Source: Armigeres subalbatus
Lineage: Eukaryota; Arthropoda; Insecta; Diptera; Culicidae
DNA length: 64,000 nt
Assembly: GCF_024139115.2 (NCBI RefSeq)
Contig: NW_026943130.1
Coordinates: 372,001-436,000 of the forward strand
Reading direction: 5' to 3'
A model generated the notes under the pieces. The model was not told where the DNA came from. It did not search any database and worked only from the letters and a program-made list of their open reading frames with translations. Of the stretch, positions 35,969 to 49,100 are shown piece by piece. Numbering within the stretch: the stretch's first letter is position 1; every line of letters begins with the position of its first letter. The translations under genes and the position numbers were made by a program.

Positions 35969-36324
35969 TTACGACCTGAAGGCATGAATGGAATGGGTTG
36001 ATGGTGCAACAATACCGAGGGAACGTAACAACCTGCTCAAATTTGTATATCTACTCAGCAAATTGACATGACACGTGCGATTGTTTTCGTCATCCATTAG
36101 CGTAAGTGAAAACGGCATTGTAGGTAATGGGTCCGAGACAAATGCATCACTCAAAGTCTCGAGCGGGAAGTTGACGTTCGAAGGATATCGATTGGGTATT
36201 TTACCGTTATTTGTACAGGAAAGGTTGGAGGGACGGCACTGTAATCGTGTTTGACACGTGTAATTACAAATTTCTCGTCATCAATAGGTTCTCGTTGTCG
36301 TCGAGAGGAAGCGGCTTTCAAGGT
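35969..36324 (-). CDS. Proposed exon c of an unrecognised multi-exon gene (frame broken once)
   Basis: A strong minus-strand acceptor (TCTTATTTTCCAG, AG at 36326-36325) opens a frame starting TLKAASSRRQREPIDDEKFV, in phase 0 with the donor of exon b 645 bases upstream. The first frame runs to VKYPIDILR near 36190. One missing base then moves coding into the frame reading FPLETLSDAFVSDPLP and LTLMDDENNRTCHVNLLSRY, which stays open to 35969. Composition is not repetitive and looks protein-like. The 3' boundary is unknown; a GGTAAAA inside could be an earlier donor. No domain was recognised. Alternative: an old coding remnant of a transposon. Confidence 0.45.
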
Positions 36325-36969
36325 CTGGAAAATAAGATAATCGATATTTTGCATCAGAATGTTAATCTAGATAAAGATAGTTTTATATTTTTTATTACTT
36401 GTTAAGCGCATTGAAAATGAGTCAATTTATAACCAACGGACGAGTAGAGAATTTGAGAAATATGCAACTGTAATTTAATGTCAAAAACGGGAAATTTATA
36501 TTGCTTTTTAATTTTAATGAAATATACAAAATAGAATATCAGAATTCAAAAAGAATCAATTACTTGATTTACTGATATACTAAGACTTTAAATTCCTATT
36601 TAATTTTTTCCTCTGAAAGTCAAATTGCTCAAACTTGGTTCAAAGTTAGGCAAACTAATAAATCATTCAGAATTTTAAATCAAGAACTTTTACTTTGTGA
36701 TGTTCCTTCAGTAAATTGAAATTTATTTCATGTGTACTTTGTTTGCTATATTTAGCTTTGAGCAAACATCATCTTATGAAGCACAAAAGGTTCACTCAAA
36801 CAATCCGAAAATCGAGCCCGAAAACCGATTCAACGCGTGATGTTAATCTTAAAGTTTTCCCATTTACCCACAGACCATTTCCTTCCAGCTTGGTAGCCAT
36901 GGTCGATAATTACATCGCCTAACTGGTCTTCAAGCTTTGATTTCCACCTTAGCCACCTACCGAACTTAC
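36325..36969 (-). other. Proposed intron between exons b and c
   Basis: Minus strand GTAAGT at 36969-36964 to TTTTCCAG at 36332-36325. AT-rich in contrast to exon b. No other feature noticed. Confidence 0.45.
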
Positions 36970-37464
36970 CTCCGTGGTTTCCATTTCTTGCTGCTGTGGT
37001 CGTTGTTGCTGCATTGCGAGGCGCTTTCGTGTTGGCCGAAATCGGCGGGGTGTTTTGTTATTCAGACCTGCGGCCGTTCCCTTAGTCAGGTTACCGTTGA
37101 AACGTTACTACCGTTGACGGCGGCTTCCGGCTGGCTGCAGCTGCTTTGTGTGTTGGATCGCTGCGGCGGGTAACTTTGTCGATTCCGGCTACCCGGTGGT
37201 GGCGGCGCTCGTCAAACATTTGTCGCACCTTGCCCGCTCCGAGCGACGCCGAGAGGTCACCCCGGTACCGGCGGTGCCCGTTGAGGTTGTGGAGGAGGTC
37301 GTTGTAGTCAGTGCGCTCAATGGTCGAGGTACGGACGGTGTTGTACTGCCGTTACTTCCGGCGGTGGTGATGCGCTGCTACCGAGGCGCCGTGGCTTTCG
37401 TGGTGGATATCATTTCCACCTTGCGTTGATCCCGTTCCTGTTGTTGGCGCTGTTGGAAGCGCAT
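36970..37464 (-). CDS. Proposed exon b of an unrecognised multi-exon gene (several one-base deletions)
   Basis: A 495-base GC-rich island bounded on the minus strand by CCCTTCAG (AG at 37466-37465) and ACGGAG|GTAAGT (GT at 36969-36968). It starts MRFQQRQQQERDQRKVEM in phase 0. Further on another frame reads IERTDYNDLLHNLNGHRRYR and LGAGKVRQMFDERR, a third SYPPQRSNTQSSCSQPEAAV, and the last AMQQQRPQQQEMETTE up to the donor. Each switch can be explained by a single base lost from a homopolymer (for example AAA for AAAA after GIDK). The peptide is Gln/Ser/Thr-rich with one compact block (GAGKVRQMFDERR), and is not recognised. Plus-strand frames here (36937-37429) are shadows. The switches could be assembly error or true decay. 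Confidence 0.55.
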
Positions 37465-38170
37465 CTGAAGGGAACAGATACGAAAAAGATTAAAACTTTA
37501 GATTTAAGCATGAGCGGAAATGCCGGAATAGTTTAAAGATTGCATGTAGCCAGTCTTTTAAAAAATGAAATAATATTTGTCAATTACAAAACAAAAGTAT
37601 GATCAGCTATTTTATACTTATCTAACAAATGTTTCACTTCCAATTGTTTAAAGTCAAATGACCAATAAACTTTCCAAACCGTTTTGATTTAATCTCAATT
37701 CCCAGAATAAACTCCGTTCCTTTCGGATGTTGAGCTGCCTGTCCACATTGTGTTTGTATTTTCGCAGTTAACAATCAAAGTTTTCAATCATGCCTTGGCA
37801 GGATTTTAAATTTTCTGCGAGTGCGAGTGCCGAATCCTTCAAGCCTTGATCTTAATTGGAACAAGGACCAAACTTGCCAATCCAACGACTTGAAATTTTA
37901 TAGTTTGAATTGGGTTCCAAGATTAATTCAAATTTAATAATTAAAAAAAATCAAATTTAAGGTTCTGCAGCATGAACCCGACGAGGACTCAGTGTCGACA
38001 TCGTGATTGGATTGGCTAACCCCGAGTCCAATGCGAATACTACTAATCAGTCAACAGTTTGCGTTACTTACAGTCGCTGCAGAACCTGATGCACCGAACG
38101 AACTTAAAGGTTTTGGCGTTTAGAAGGTGTCAAAATTCATTTAAAATGAACACGATGCATAAAATGTTTT
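37465..38170 (-). other. Proposed intron, satellite-free part
   Basis: AT-rich sequence between exon b and the 22-bp satellite. No exon or repeat recognised. Confidence 0.4.
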
Positions 38171-41100
38171 CGGATTCGGAATTCGGATGAATTCAGTCAG
38201 ATCGGATGAATTTCTGTCGGAATTCGGAATTGTAATTCGGATGAATTCCTGTCGGAGATTGGATGAATTCCTGCCGAAATGAGAATGAATTCCTGCCGGA
38301 ATTGGGATGAATTCTTGTCGAAATAGGGATGAATTCCTGTCAGGATTCCGATGACTTCCTGTCGAAATTCGGATGAATTCCTGTTGGTATGAGAATTCCT
38401 GTAGTAATTCGGATTAACTCTTGTCAGAGTTCAAAAGAATTCCTGTCGAATTGGAAGAATTCCTATCAAAATTCGGATGAATTCCTGTGAAATTTGGATG
38501 AATTTCTTTGCAATTCGTATGAATTCGTGCTGAATTCGGATGAATTCCTATTGGAATTCGGATGAATTCCTGTTGGAATACGGATGATTACTTTGAAATT
38601 CGATTGAATTTCTGTTGGGTTGGATGAATTCCTCTTGAAGTTCAGTTGAATTCCTTTGAATTCGAATGTCATCTTGGAATTTTAAAGAATTCCTGTCATC
38701 CGAATTCAAAGGAACCAACAGGAATGTGAATTAGAATGAATTTCTGTCGGAGTTCAAAGAATTTTTCGGAATTCGGATGAATTCCAGTCGGAAATCGGAT
38801 GAGTTCCTATCGGAATTCGGATAAATTCCTGTCGAATTTGGATGATTTCCTGTCGAATTCAGATGAACTTTGACGGAATTGGATGATTTTTGTCGAATTC
38901 GGATGAATTATTATTCTGTCGGAATTCGGAAGTGTCAAAAACCAGTTGAATTTCTCGAATTCGGATGAATTTCTTTCGAAATTCGGATGAATTCCTGGCG
39001 GAATTCGGATGTATTCCTGTCGAAATTCAGACGAATTTCTGTCGGAATTCGGATAAATTCCTGTCGAATTTGGAATTGTCAAAATGCGGTTGAATTTATC
39101 GAACCTCGGATGAATTCCTGTCGGAATTCGGATGAATTCCTTCGAAATTCGGATGAATTCTCCGAAATTCGGATGAATTCCTGTCGGAATTTGGATGAAT
39201 TCTGTCGGAATTCGGATGAATTCCTGTCGAATTCGGATGAATTCTTTCGGATGAATTCTGTCGGAATTCGGATAAATTCCTGTCGAATTCGGATATGAAT
39301 TCCTTTCGGAATTCAGATGAATTCTGCAGATTAAGATGAATTCCTGTCGAATTCAGATGAATTCCTATCGGAATTCGGATGAATTCCTGTCGGAATTCGG
39401 ATAATTCGCAGGTGATGAATTCCTTCGAATTCGGATAATTCATTCGGAATTCGGATGAATTCCTGTCAGGTCGGATGAATTCCTGTCGAATTCGGATGAA
39501 TTCTGTCAATTCGGATGAATTCTGTCGAATCGAGATAATTCCTGTCGAATTCGGATGAATTCCTGTCGGAATCGATGAATTCCTGTCGAATGGATGAATT
39601 CCTGTCCAGATTCGGATGAATTCCTGTCGGAATCTCGGATGAATTCCTGTCAGGTCGGATGAATTCCTGTCGAACCGGATAATTCTGTCAGATTCGGATG
39701 AATTCCTGTCAGGTCGGATGATTCCTGTCGAATTCGGATGAATTCCTGTCGAATCGGATGAATTCTGTCGAATTCGGATGAATTCCTGTCAGGTCGGATG
39801 AATTCCTGTCGGAATGGGATGAATTCCTGTCGAATCCGGATGAATTCTGTCGGAATTCGGATGTTCCTGTCAATTCGGAGATTCCTGTCGAGTCGGATGA
39901 ATTCTTCGGAATTCGGATGAATTCCTGTCGGAATTCGGATGAATTCTGTCGAATTCAGACTAATTCCTGTCGGAATTCGGATGAATTCCTGTCGGAGTCA
40001 GTTAATTCTGTCGAATTCGGATGAATTCCTGTCGGAATTCGGATGAATTCCTGTCGGAATTCGGATGAATTCCTGTCGGAATTCGGATGAATTCCTGTCA
40101 GATTCGGATATTCCTGTCAGGTCGGATGATTCCTGTCGGAATTCGGATGAATTCCTGTCAGATTCAGATGAATTCTGTCGATCGGATGAATTCCTGTCGG
40201 AATTCGGATGAATTCCTGTCCGATTCGATGAATTCCTGTCGAATTCGGATAATTCTGTGGAATTCGGATGAATTCCTGTCGGAATTCAGATGAATTCCTG
40301 TGAATTCGGATTCCTGTCAGAATCGGATGAATTCTGTCGGAATTCGGATGAATTCCTGTCGGAATTCGGATGAATTCCTGTCGGAATTCGGAATGGATCT
40401 GTCGAATTCGGATGAATTCTGTCGGAATCGGATGAATTCCTGCGGTCAGATGAATTCCTGTCAGGTCTGGATGAATTCCTGTCCGGTCGGATGAATTCCT
40501 GTCGGAATTCGGATGAATTCCTGTCGGGTCAGATGAATTCATCCGGAATTCGGATGAATTCCTGTCGGAATTCGGATGAATTCCTGTCGGAATGCGGATG
40601 AATTCCTGTCCGGAATTCGGATGAATTCCTGTCGAATTCGGATGAATTCCTGTCGAATTCGAATGAATTCCTGTCGAATCGGATAGAATTCCTGTCGGAA
40701 TTCAGATAATTCCTGTCGAAATTCGGATGAATTCCTGTCGGAATTCGGATGAATTCCTGTCGGAATTCGAGATGATCTGTCGGAATCGGATGAATTCCTG
40801 CCGAATTCAGATGAATTCTATCGAATTCGGATGAATTCCTGTCGGAATTCGGATGAATTCCTGTCGAATGGATGAATTCCTGCCGAATCAGATGAATTCC
40901 TGTCGGAATTCGGATGAATTCTATCGAATGGATGAATTCTGTCGAAATTCGGATGAATTCCTGTCAGATTCGGATGAATTCCTGTCAATTGGATGAATTC
41001 CTTTGGAATTCGATGAATTCCTGTCGGAATCGGATGAATTCCTGTCGGAATTCGGATAATTCCTGTCGGAATTCGGATGAATTCCTGTCGGAATTCGGAT

Positions 41101-42426
41101 GAATTCCTGTCAGGAATTCGGATGAATTCCATGTAAATTCGGATGAATTCTGTCGATTCGATGAATTCCTGTCAGATTCGGATGAATTCCTGTCGAATTC
41201 GGATGAATTCCTGTCGGAGTCGGATGAATTCCTGTCGGAATTCGGATGAATTCTGTCGAATTCAGATGAATTCCTGTCGAATTCGATGAATTCCTGTCGG
41301 AGATGATGAATTCCTGTCAAAGTCGGATGAATTCTGTACGAATTCGGATGAATTCCTGTCGGAATTCGGATGAATTCCTGTCAGGTCGGATGAATTCCTG
41401 TCGGAGATCGGAAATTCCTGTCAATTCGGATGATTCTGGAATGGATGAATTCCTGTCGAATTCGGATGAATTCCTGTCGGAATCGGATGAATTCCTGTCG
41501 AATTCGTGAATTCCTGCCGGAATCGATGATTCCTGTCGAATTCGGATGAATTCCATCAGGTCGGATGAATTCCTGTCGATCGTGAATTCGGAATCGATGA
41601 ATTCCTGTCAGATTCGGATGAATTCCTGTCGGAATTCGGATGAATTCTCGTCGACTGTCGGAATTCGGATGAATTCCTGTCGGAATTCGGATGAATTCCT
41701 GTCGAAATCGGATGAATTCCTGTCGGATCGGATGAATTCTGTCGAAATTCGGATGAATTCTGTCAAATTCGGATGATCCTGTCAAATTCGGATGAATTCC
41801 TGTCAGATTCGGATGATTCCTGTCGATTCAATTGAATTCCTGTCAGGTCGGATGAATTCCTGTCGGAATTCGGATGAATTCCTGTCCAGATCGGATGAAT
41901 TCTGTCGGAATCGGATGAATTCCTGTGGAATCGGATGAATTTGTCGAATTCGGATAATTCCATCGAATTCGGATGAATTCCATAATTCGGATGAATTCCT
42001 GTCGAATGATGAATTCTGTCGAATTCGGATGAATTCCTGTCAAGAATCGGATGAATTCCTGTCGGAATTCGGATGATCCTGTCAGGTCGGATGAATTCCT
42101 GCGGTCAGATGATTCCTGTCAATCGATGAATTCCTGTCGAATTCGGATAATCCTGTCATCGGATGAATTCTATTTCGATGAACTGTCGGAATGGATGAAT
42201 TCCTGTCGAATCGGATGAATTCCTGTCGATTCGGATATTCACGATCGTATTCTGTCGAAATTCGGATGAATTCCTGTCGAATTCGGATGAATTCTGTGTG
42301 GATGAATTTCGTCGAATGAAATCGTCGAATTGATGAATTCCTGTGAATCGGAAATTCCAGTTCGATGATTCTTCGAATTGATGATCTGATTACAGGAGAC
42401 TATCGAATTGATAATTCTGCGAATTA
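38171..42426. repeat. 22-bp EcoRI-rich satellite array, locus 1
   Basis: Consensus GAATTCCTGTCGGAATTCGG plus AT, with two GAATTC sites per unit, about 190 units. The left edge (38171-39000) varies mainly by substitution; the main body (39100-42400) varies mainly by loss of single bases. Open frames on both strands (for example 137 codons at 39509-39096) are repeat artefacts. The same unit in the same orientation fills 63343 to the window end. Confidence 0.97.
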
Positions 42427-42909
42427 GCTCAATACTCCGTCGTCCTCCACAGCTCAAGAGCCACATGAGATCCATTTCTAATATCAGACATATAGCTGAA
42501 CTGAATATATTTTAAAATCAACTTTTAGCACGCATTTTCTGCAATGCTAACGAAATTAGATAGGTTCCTGTGAAATTATGTTGAACTAATCTCGTTAAGT
42601 AAAATAGTTAATGTTAAGGATACGTTATTATCTGTTACAATACCCATTGTCTTTCATATTACATCCACGCCAAACCACGAACAGTCCTTCTTTATAATGT
42701 TTTCACGATTGGTAAAACTCTCGATAATTTCCGCGTAATCTAGCAGTTTCAACTTCATCACTTTTCCCGGATAGGTGGGTATCTTTTCCTAACGAATCAC
42801 TCAGAAAGCCCAAACTGTAACAGAAACCACCTTCAACCGTAAACATCGCTCGTAATAAACACGCTTCGACATAGTTTTTTTCTTATCGTGGGGTGCACTT
42901 CTGTCTCAC
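42427..42909 (-). other. Proposed intron, upstream part
   Basis: Between the satellite and the donor of exon a; no repeat or exon noticed. If exon a is a terminal exon instead, its stop codon is at 42885-42883. Confidence 0.4.
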
Positions 42910-43086
42910 TTTCAACGGAAGAAGCCGCAACGATAGGGCAGGATTACGCTGTGCCATCTTGGCTTCCATCAGCACTACACCAGCCCTGAGGGCGTGTAGC
43001 AATCTTAGTTCTGTGAAGGCACCGACTTTACGAAGATGTTCATCGTAAACGTGCAGAATATCTTGAGCTTTGTTCGAAGCGTGCAG
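42910..43086 (-). CDS. Proposed exon a of an unrecognised multi-exon gene
   Basis: Minus-strand acceptor GTTCATTTAG (AG at 43088-43087) opens a frame that is the only open one of three, reading LHASNKAQDILHVYDEHLRK, then ELRLLHALRAGVVLMEAKMA and RNPALSLRLLPLK. A possible donor AAA|GTGAGA (GT at 42909-42908) leaves phase 0, which fits exon b (also phase 0). Without that splice the frame reaches a stop at 42883 after 67 codons. The peptide has a helical, charged look and no repeat character. It has no ATG start near the acceptor, so ordinary ORF finding misses it. The protein is not recognised. Linkage to exons b and c is inference from orientation and phase. Confidence 0.5.
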
Positions 43087-46000
43087 CTAAATGAACAGGA
43101 TAGATTTGAAGATTTCACATCACTATTGGTTGATTATTTGTTCCTTTTAACATTTCTGATTTTATTGTAGAATTCTGTGGAAAGTAATTGTTCACATTCG
43201 GAGCTNNNNNNNNNNNNNNNNNNNNNNNNNTCGTGTAAAGTGGATAGCTTTTTTTATTTATTACCTTTATTTGACAGGCTCAGGCGTGTATAACACTTAA
43301 CGGATCCGAGATTCTTTATCATATTCACAATCTAAAATAGATAGCTTATTCAAGTCTTATTCACTTAATTTTTTCCAGTTATGCAAATTCTAGTCAATCA
43401 AAAGGTATGGACCACGAATTGTATGGCCATTACTCATTATACTCATGGTTTAATGAATAAAAAGCCAACAACACGTCAGTGGATTTATGCCTGATACTAC
43501 AAATATTATGTGCAAAGTCAAGAACCACATGGCCAGAAAGCTTCTTTGTGGGGTTTCTTCAGTATTTCTGAATTACCTCATCAAATGGCCGCCATCGAGA
43601 ACGATGACGGTTATGATGACAAAACCAATGAACTAAAGACAGCAGCATGTCTGGAACGCTTTGAGTGAAATTGCATCATAATGCAATGCAGGGGCTGGCA
43701 TCGTTCAGCAAATTGGTAAGCATCTTCACCCGACATAACGTTTAATAATGTTTTTATTTGATTCATTCTAATTTGCAATGCGTGTTACCGAGCATAAATT
43801 AAAAAAAACAAAAAATAGTGATGTAGGTTGAACTGCTCACCAAAAAATAATAGTTAAATATTAACAGAGTATATCAACCAGAAACTAGTAACCAGAACCA
43901 GAAACGATGTGAAGATGATCGGCATAGTACCGAGATTGACAAGCGCGTCAGCTGCTTGGTGCAATAATGTACATATGGCGGTACAATTCGCTATGCATCC
44001 ACTGCAATATAGTAATATTATTATATATGCGGCGGCATGCTTGCAAACATACGGGATTTTCTGTAACGGATGTTTTCCTCGCCGCCACAATCAGTTGGAA
44101 GCTTGGTGGGAAGAATCGTTTGCCGAGGAATAAGTAAGATTATGACGTACGATTCCTTGTGGCAATTATAGACTGCTTGTTAGCAGAACCCAAAAATTAT
44201 CATTTTGAATGATTTTTGAAAATATTTGTATAACCATTCGAGCTTACATCTCCGATCAGTGGGGAAAAGGTTCGTTTGAAACTACGCGAAACCGTTATAA
44301 TTTATCTGTAACACATAATTTGATAGGCCAGCTTAAAAATAAAGTTATTAAAATAAGAGGTTCTTAGTCACAAATCAATGGGGCAATATGCGTGTTTCAA
44401 AATAAATGTAATAACTATCACAACATTATTACGTTTTTAACCTTCATCATATGGAAAAATTCAGATTTTTACATCTCGATACCTACTTGTATCTATGGTT
44501 ATACCACTGCGCAAGTCACTTTCTACCGACCCGACCTTCGCACTTCTGAATAAGTTCGATTACCCCACTAAAATTTCGCATCTATGGAGGTACCGTGCAT
44601 CTCCTTCGCACTTCCGGAAAGTAACTATCACACCAGTCAAAATGAATACTGCTCCTTGCACCACACTACACTACTGTTTACAAGTACAGAGGGCGAACGT
44701 GAGACATCGAAATCTGTCACCTAAGCCTTCAGTATATGAAAACTACGAAAATGGTGCAATAAAGAATAAAATCAAGGATCCTTTGATCCTGTCGAATCGA
44801 AGAATCAAAATCCGTGCAGCTTATTTATAACAAAATATTCAAATTATTAGAACTATTGACTACTACCTGTAAATACATAAATGTGTCTTTAAGAAGCGAG
44901 AGTCCCTTAGAGTTTATTTTCGCGTCTAATTGTGATTTGTGAACCAGTCACTTTTAGTACAATTATGGTCAACATGCGAAAAAATGGCACATGAAACTTC
45001 GCATTCGATTGGTTTTCATTGTTTAGTTTTGATTTCACACCTACTTTTCATTGCTATGGCCAACAGGCTTACTGTCCAGTATGAACCGGATAAGATAAAT
45101 TATTTTCAATATTACCCCAAACCCTCAAATTGATTGATGAGTTTCTTTTTGATCACTACGCGTTTGACGTTATTTTGAGTTTTAATCCAACTTCAAATCT
45201 CAAAGTCCGACAATTGCTCTACCGGAAGTCAGAAAAGTGAATGTGATTGGAATTTCCAAGGAATCATCTCCAACAGTGTCCAGGCAAGTCCAAAAAGTTC
45301 CTATAAGCTGTCGGTATCAGAATATGGCCAGTCGCGATCGCAAATCTATTCTGGTGCTCAGGCGGAAGAGGTGTTTAAAAGACGTTGAAGGAATTTCGAG
45401 GAACTAAACATCTACAGAATTGAAAGATAAGTTTTTGTCATTTCTGACCGACCGAAAATCTACGGCGCAATGTTCATCGACCTATAGGCACGCCTCCGAC
45501 GGTCCTCTCTGAAGGAATAATTATGCATTGTATGGCTTTAAGTAAATGAATGAGAATCGAATATTTAAGTAAATGAATGAGAATCGTATAATCCATGAAT
45601 ACTATACAATTCAATTGAATTGGAAAAGAAAAAATGAACGTGGATTCCTTCTTTTGGGTAAATGCCAATTTCATTTCAACATAAAAACATCTTAGACCGG
45701 ATCAAATAAGATATATTTCCGTATAGGTCTTAACATGCAAGACGTGTCATAATAATTATTATATTCATTTTTATATTCAGTAATTTTCATAATATTGTTT
45801 CTATTTCTTATCGTGATATTTTCATTAATGGCTGATCTATAATATAATATGTTTGCTTTTACCACTTTATGCATCATTTGATTTCTAAAAACTAAAAATA
45901 TTTTAAAATTGGAATGTAAATCAGGTACACAAAATGTCGTATAATTTTTGTACTGCTTTCATTCTTCTTATCTCATCTATTCAGGATTAAGCTCAGTTTC

Positions 46001-46177
46001 TCAATTTACAATTCAAAACGAAACATATTTTCTGAATTCACAGGAAATTTCTCGATAAATATTGGTTTTCCATCCTTGAAGCATGGAATATTATAAAGCA
46101 TGCTGATATTGAAGAAGAGAGGTCTCCTGAACCAGGGCAAACATGTGGAAATTTGGTGAAAGAATTCGTTGTATATA
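43087..46177. other. No firm gene; gap inside
   Basis: Mostly AT-rich. Unrecognised frames: 43909-44133 (plus, 74 codons), 44495-44830 (plus, 111 codons). A plus frame near 43545-43669 ending MAAIENDDGYDDKTNELK...ERFE follows TTTCTTCAG and could be a small terminal exon, but support is weak. The upstream exons of the proposed minus-strand gene should lie here or beyond. Confidence 0.4.
43206..43230. other. Assembly gap of 25 N
   Basis: Same length as the gap at 28773-28797; placeholder of unknown true size. It lies 120 bases upstream of exon a. Confidence 0.99.
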
Positions 46178-49100
46178 CAGGGGTTAGACAAAAGGTTGAG
46201 ATAGGTAAAATTAAGTCGAAATTCAAATCACATAACTTTGTATATAATAATCCGATTTTGATAAAACGGACCATCAGAAGCGGACACTCTTCTAGTATAC
46301 TGTCCCCTACAAAACCTGAGATTGGTCCTTGACCACCGGAAATGTTTCAGGTTTTTCGAGGTATATTCAAGATGCATTTTTCCACATGATCATTTTATGT
46401 GACGTTGAATTTGATCATGTTTTATGCTTTCACCGAAAACTAGAACTAATATGCTGGCCAATGGTGGCTGTACATCGAAATCCATCTACACAGAGATACG
46501 GCCATTTCGTAAAAACGGTACCGGGATCGGATCGGAATAATGCAAATATGAGTATCTGACTTCTGGCTTTGCGAGACGATGGTTACAGAAACATTTCAGA
46601 ATGATAGTGTCCACTGCCACCCTACTAGCAGGTTCCTATGGGCCTTCCAGGAGGGCCGGTTTTGCCATCTGGAACCGACATATATGGGTGTCAAAATTAA
46701 TGTTTTCCCAAGACGATGAATATAGGATCTTTATTAGAGATATATTTTGAGGACTGTTTGGCCAATTTGTAACAGGTTCGGAAGTTCTGCAGAAAGTGAC
46801 ATTTTTTTCAGGTGTATTGAATAGACTGGCCCAGGAATCAAAAATTGTGTAATTCGGGGCACCCCAGGCTGTGTCTTTGGGTGAGAAAATCAATCTCGAA
46901 AATTTCAGCTCAATCGCTTGTTGCATAAGCTGGCGCATTTGATTTGAAGTTTGTATGGGGATTTCAGCCAAAATGTATAGGAAAATACACCTCTCACTCA
47001 TTCGATCTGGAAATTGGTTCTGATTGCTCGATTGACCTCAGAATTGCAAAAACGGCGATTGGTATGCTACAGAACAATTTCACAGAACATTGTATGATGA
47101 TTAAATGAACTTTTATATAGGTTTTGGCTGATGCGATTCGATCAAAATCCAAAAATACAAATCAGCTCCTAATAAACAGCCGAAAACTATATCCAGCTTT
47201 TACATTCGCCATAAATCATATGGGGTGATTCAACAATGACAGCTCTTGTGTACAAACTTGTTTTGTTGCATCTAACAAGCAATTTTCTCATGTTTATGCT
47301 TTCGAAAGGTAAATTATTCAAAATCAAAGTTTTATTTTTAGAGTTCTAAGCACAATTTCGGAGACAGATCAAGTGGTCAATATGAAGAGAGATCGAGTGA
47401 GATGCTTCCCGAGCAGATGCGGCTATTAACTCTTTAACATCAAAATAAAAGAAGAGCGTAGATAGGACCAAGATGAATATACCACTAGGTGTTCCAATCT
47501 GCCAAATTCACGATTCAGCCATCTTGGATTTTGTATGGGAGACTAGCCGGTTTGTTGATTTGCACCGAAAATGAATTTTCACCCCTTCTTCTCGTCCATA
47601 AATTGGGCAGACTGCAACACCTAGCTGTGTATTCTTCTTGGATAGGACTTTCATTACACAGCTCTACCACGACTTTCCCATCGTACTGCAGCTGTACGGT
47701 CGAACAATTTAAGTTTCTATACATTCTGGGCTGCTGGACAGTGAGATATATTGTGCAAGCTAGTTGGTTTCAAGTAAAAGTAAATCTAGGGGTTTACTTG
47801 TTATACTAATCGTGAGGGCGTTTTTGAAATTACAGGCATATTCAATTGATGAGATTGAGATTGAGAGAGATGAGAGATTTTGATTCCATTTCTAAATATT
47901 CATTAACAAATATCAAAATGTAGTCGTTTTTAGTTTAATTTAAAAATATGCCAAGTTGTTGAAATGAATGAAATGAACTCATTCGAAACATTTCAAATGG
48001 ATTCCTCCAAGGCATAGTATTAATTTTCAAGTCTCTATACACTCGATTGTTTCCTCGTTCAATACGAAAGTAAAAGCTATTCTTATTCATGGCGCATCTC
48101 GATACCATATAAGCACTTCTGTAATACAGTTTTCAGGATTGAGTTGTTTTTGCGTCAAAAGCATAAGTCACGGGTAAAGAGTACCATCGATTCAAAATTG
48201 ATCCGACATTGACGAAAGTGATTGATTTCGACTATATTTTATTTATTTTATTTCGTCACCAACGTAGACTAGTACTACATATACATGTTTGTTTTGTAAT
48301 GCTATAGTATAATTAAATAATAGGTTTTTTAGTAAAGTGATGTATAATTTTGATTTTGAATTTATATTGCTGAATTTGTAATGTTGTTCTTTGGAAATAC
48401 TGTCTAATGTTATGCCGAGACATTGTTAAGTCAATAGTTTCGCAGTGTTGATTGTAAACGGCCATCATTCGGTTGAGAGGCCCAAATTTGGCGTAATTTG
48501 TTCGGCAGTGGTTGGTTAAAAATAATGTTCTATGTCGAAGTAGCCGAGAAGGTATGTAAAAGTTAAATTTCGATAAAATTTCAGTTGAATCAACACGTTG
48601 AGAAACTATATCGTTAACAAATGAAACCGTTGCACATTCTCGACGCTCTTCAACGTGCTTCAGATGGAAGAGGAAATGACGTCAACCTAATTTACGAAGA
48701 GCGTATAAGAGAAATTGTTTTGTACTGACTCTATTCTTTCTTCATTGGGGTTGTATAAGGCGACCATACAATGCTACAATATTCAGTATAGATCGTACAT
48801 ATAGATATATAGTGTTTTGATTGTGTAGGGATCCTGAAAGTTGAAGCAAAAACGCAGTAAAGCCTAGCATATTATTAGCTTTGTGGATGATTGTGTTATA
48901 GTGATCAACAAGATAGTTTCGAATCTAAAATCACTCCTAAATCCCTAACTCTTTCGTTCTTTCTACATGTTGTTCCTAATACAATTTGTGTATTTGGTGT
49001 TATTCTTTTCTGCTGAATGATATTATGTTGCATTTCTTAACATTCAGTTGCATGGCTTTTCTGCACCATGTATAGAACATGTGTATTTCATTCTGGAAAT

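Noticed and set aside
35969..36324. Remnant of an integrated virus
   Set aside because: No viral motif was recognised, and the acceptor and phase match with exon b favour an ordinary exon.
37148..37429. 93-codon plus-strand frame, Val/Ala-rich
   Set aside because: It is antisense to exon b, which has splice borders and a more protein-like composition on the minus strand.
39096..42043. Many 60-140 codon frames on both strands
   Set aside because: All derive from the 22-bp satellite.
38171..42426. CRISPR-like array (short regular repeats)
   Set aside because: Units are contiguous with no unique spacers, and the genome is eukaryotic; it is a satellite.
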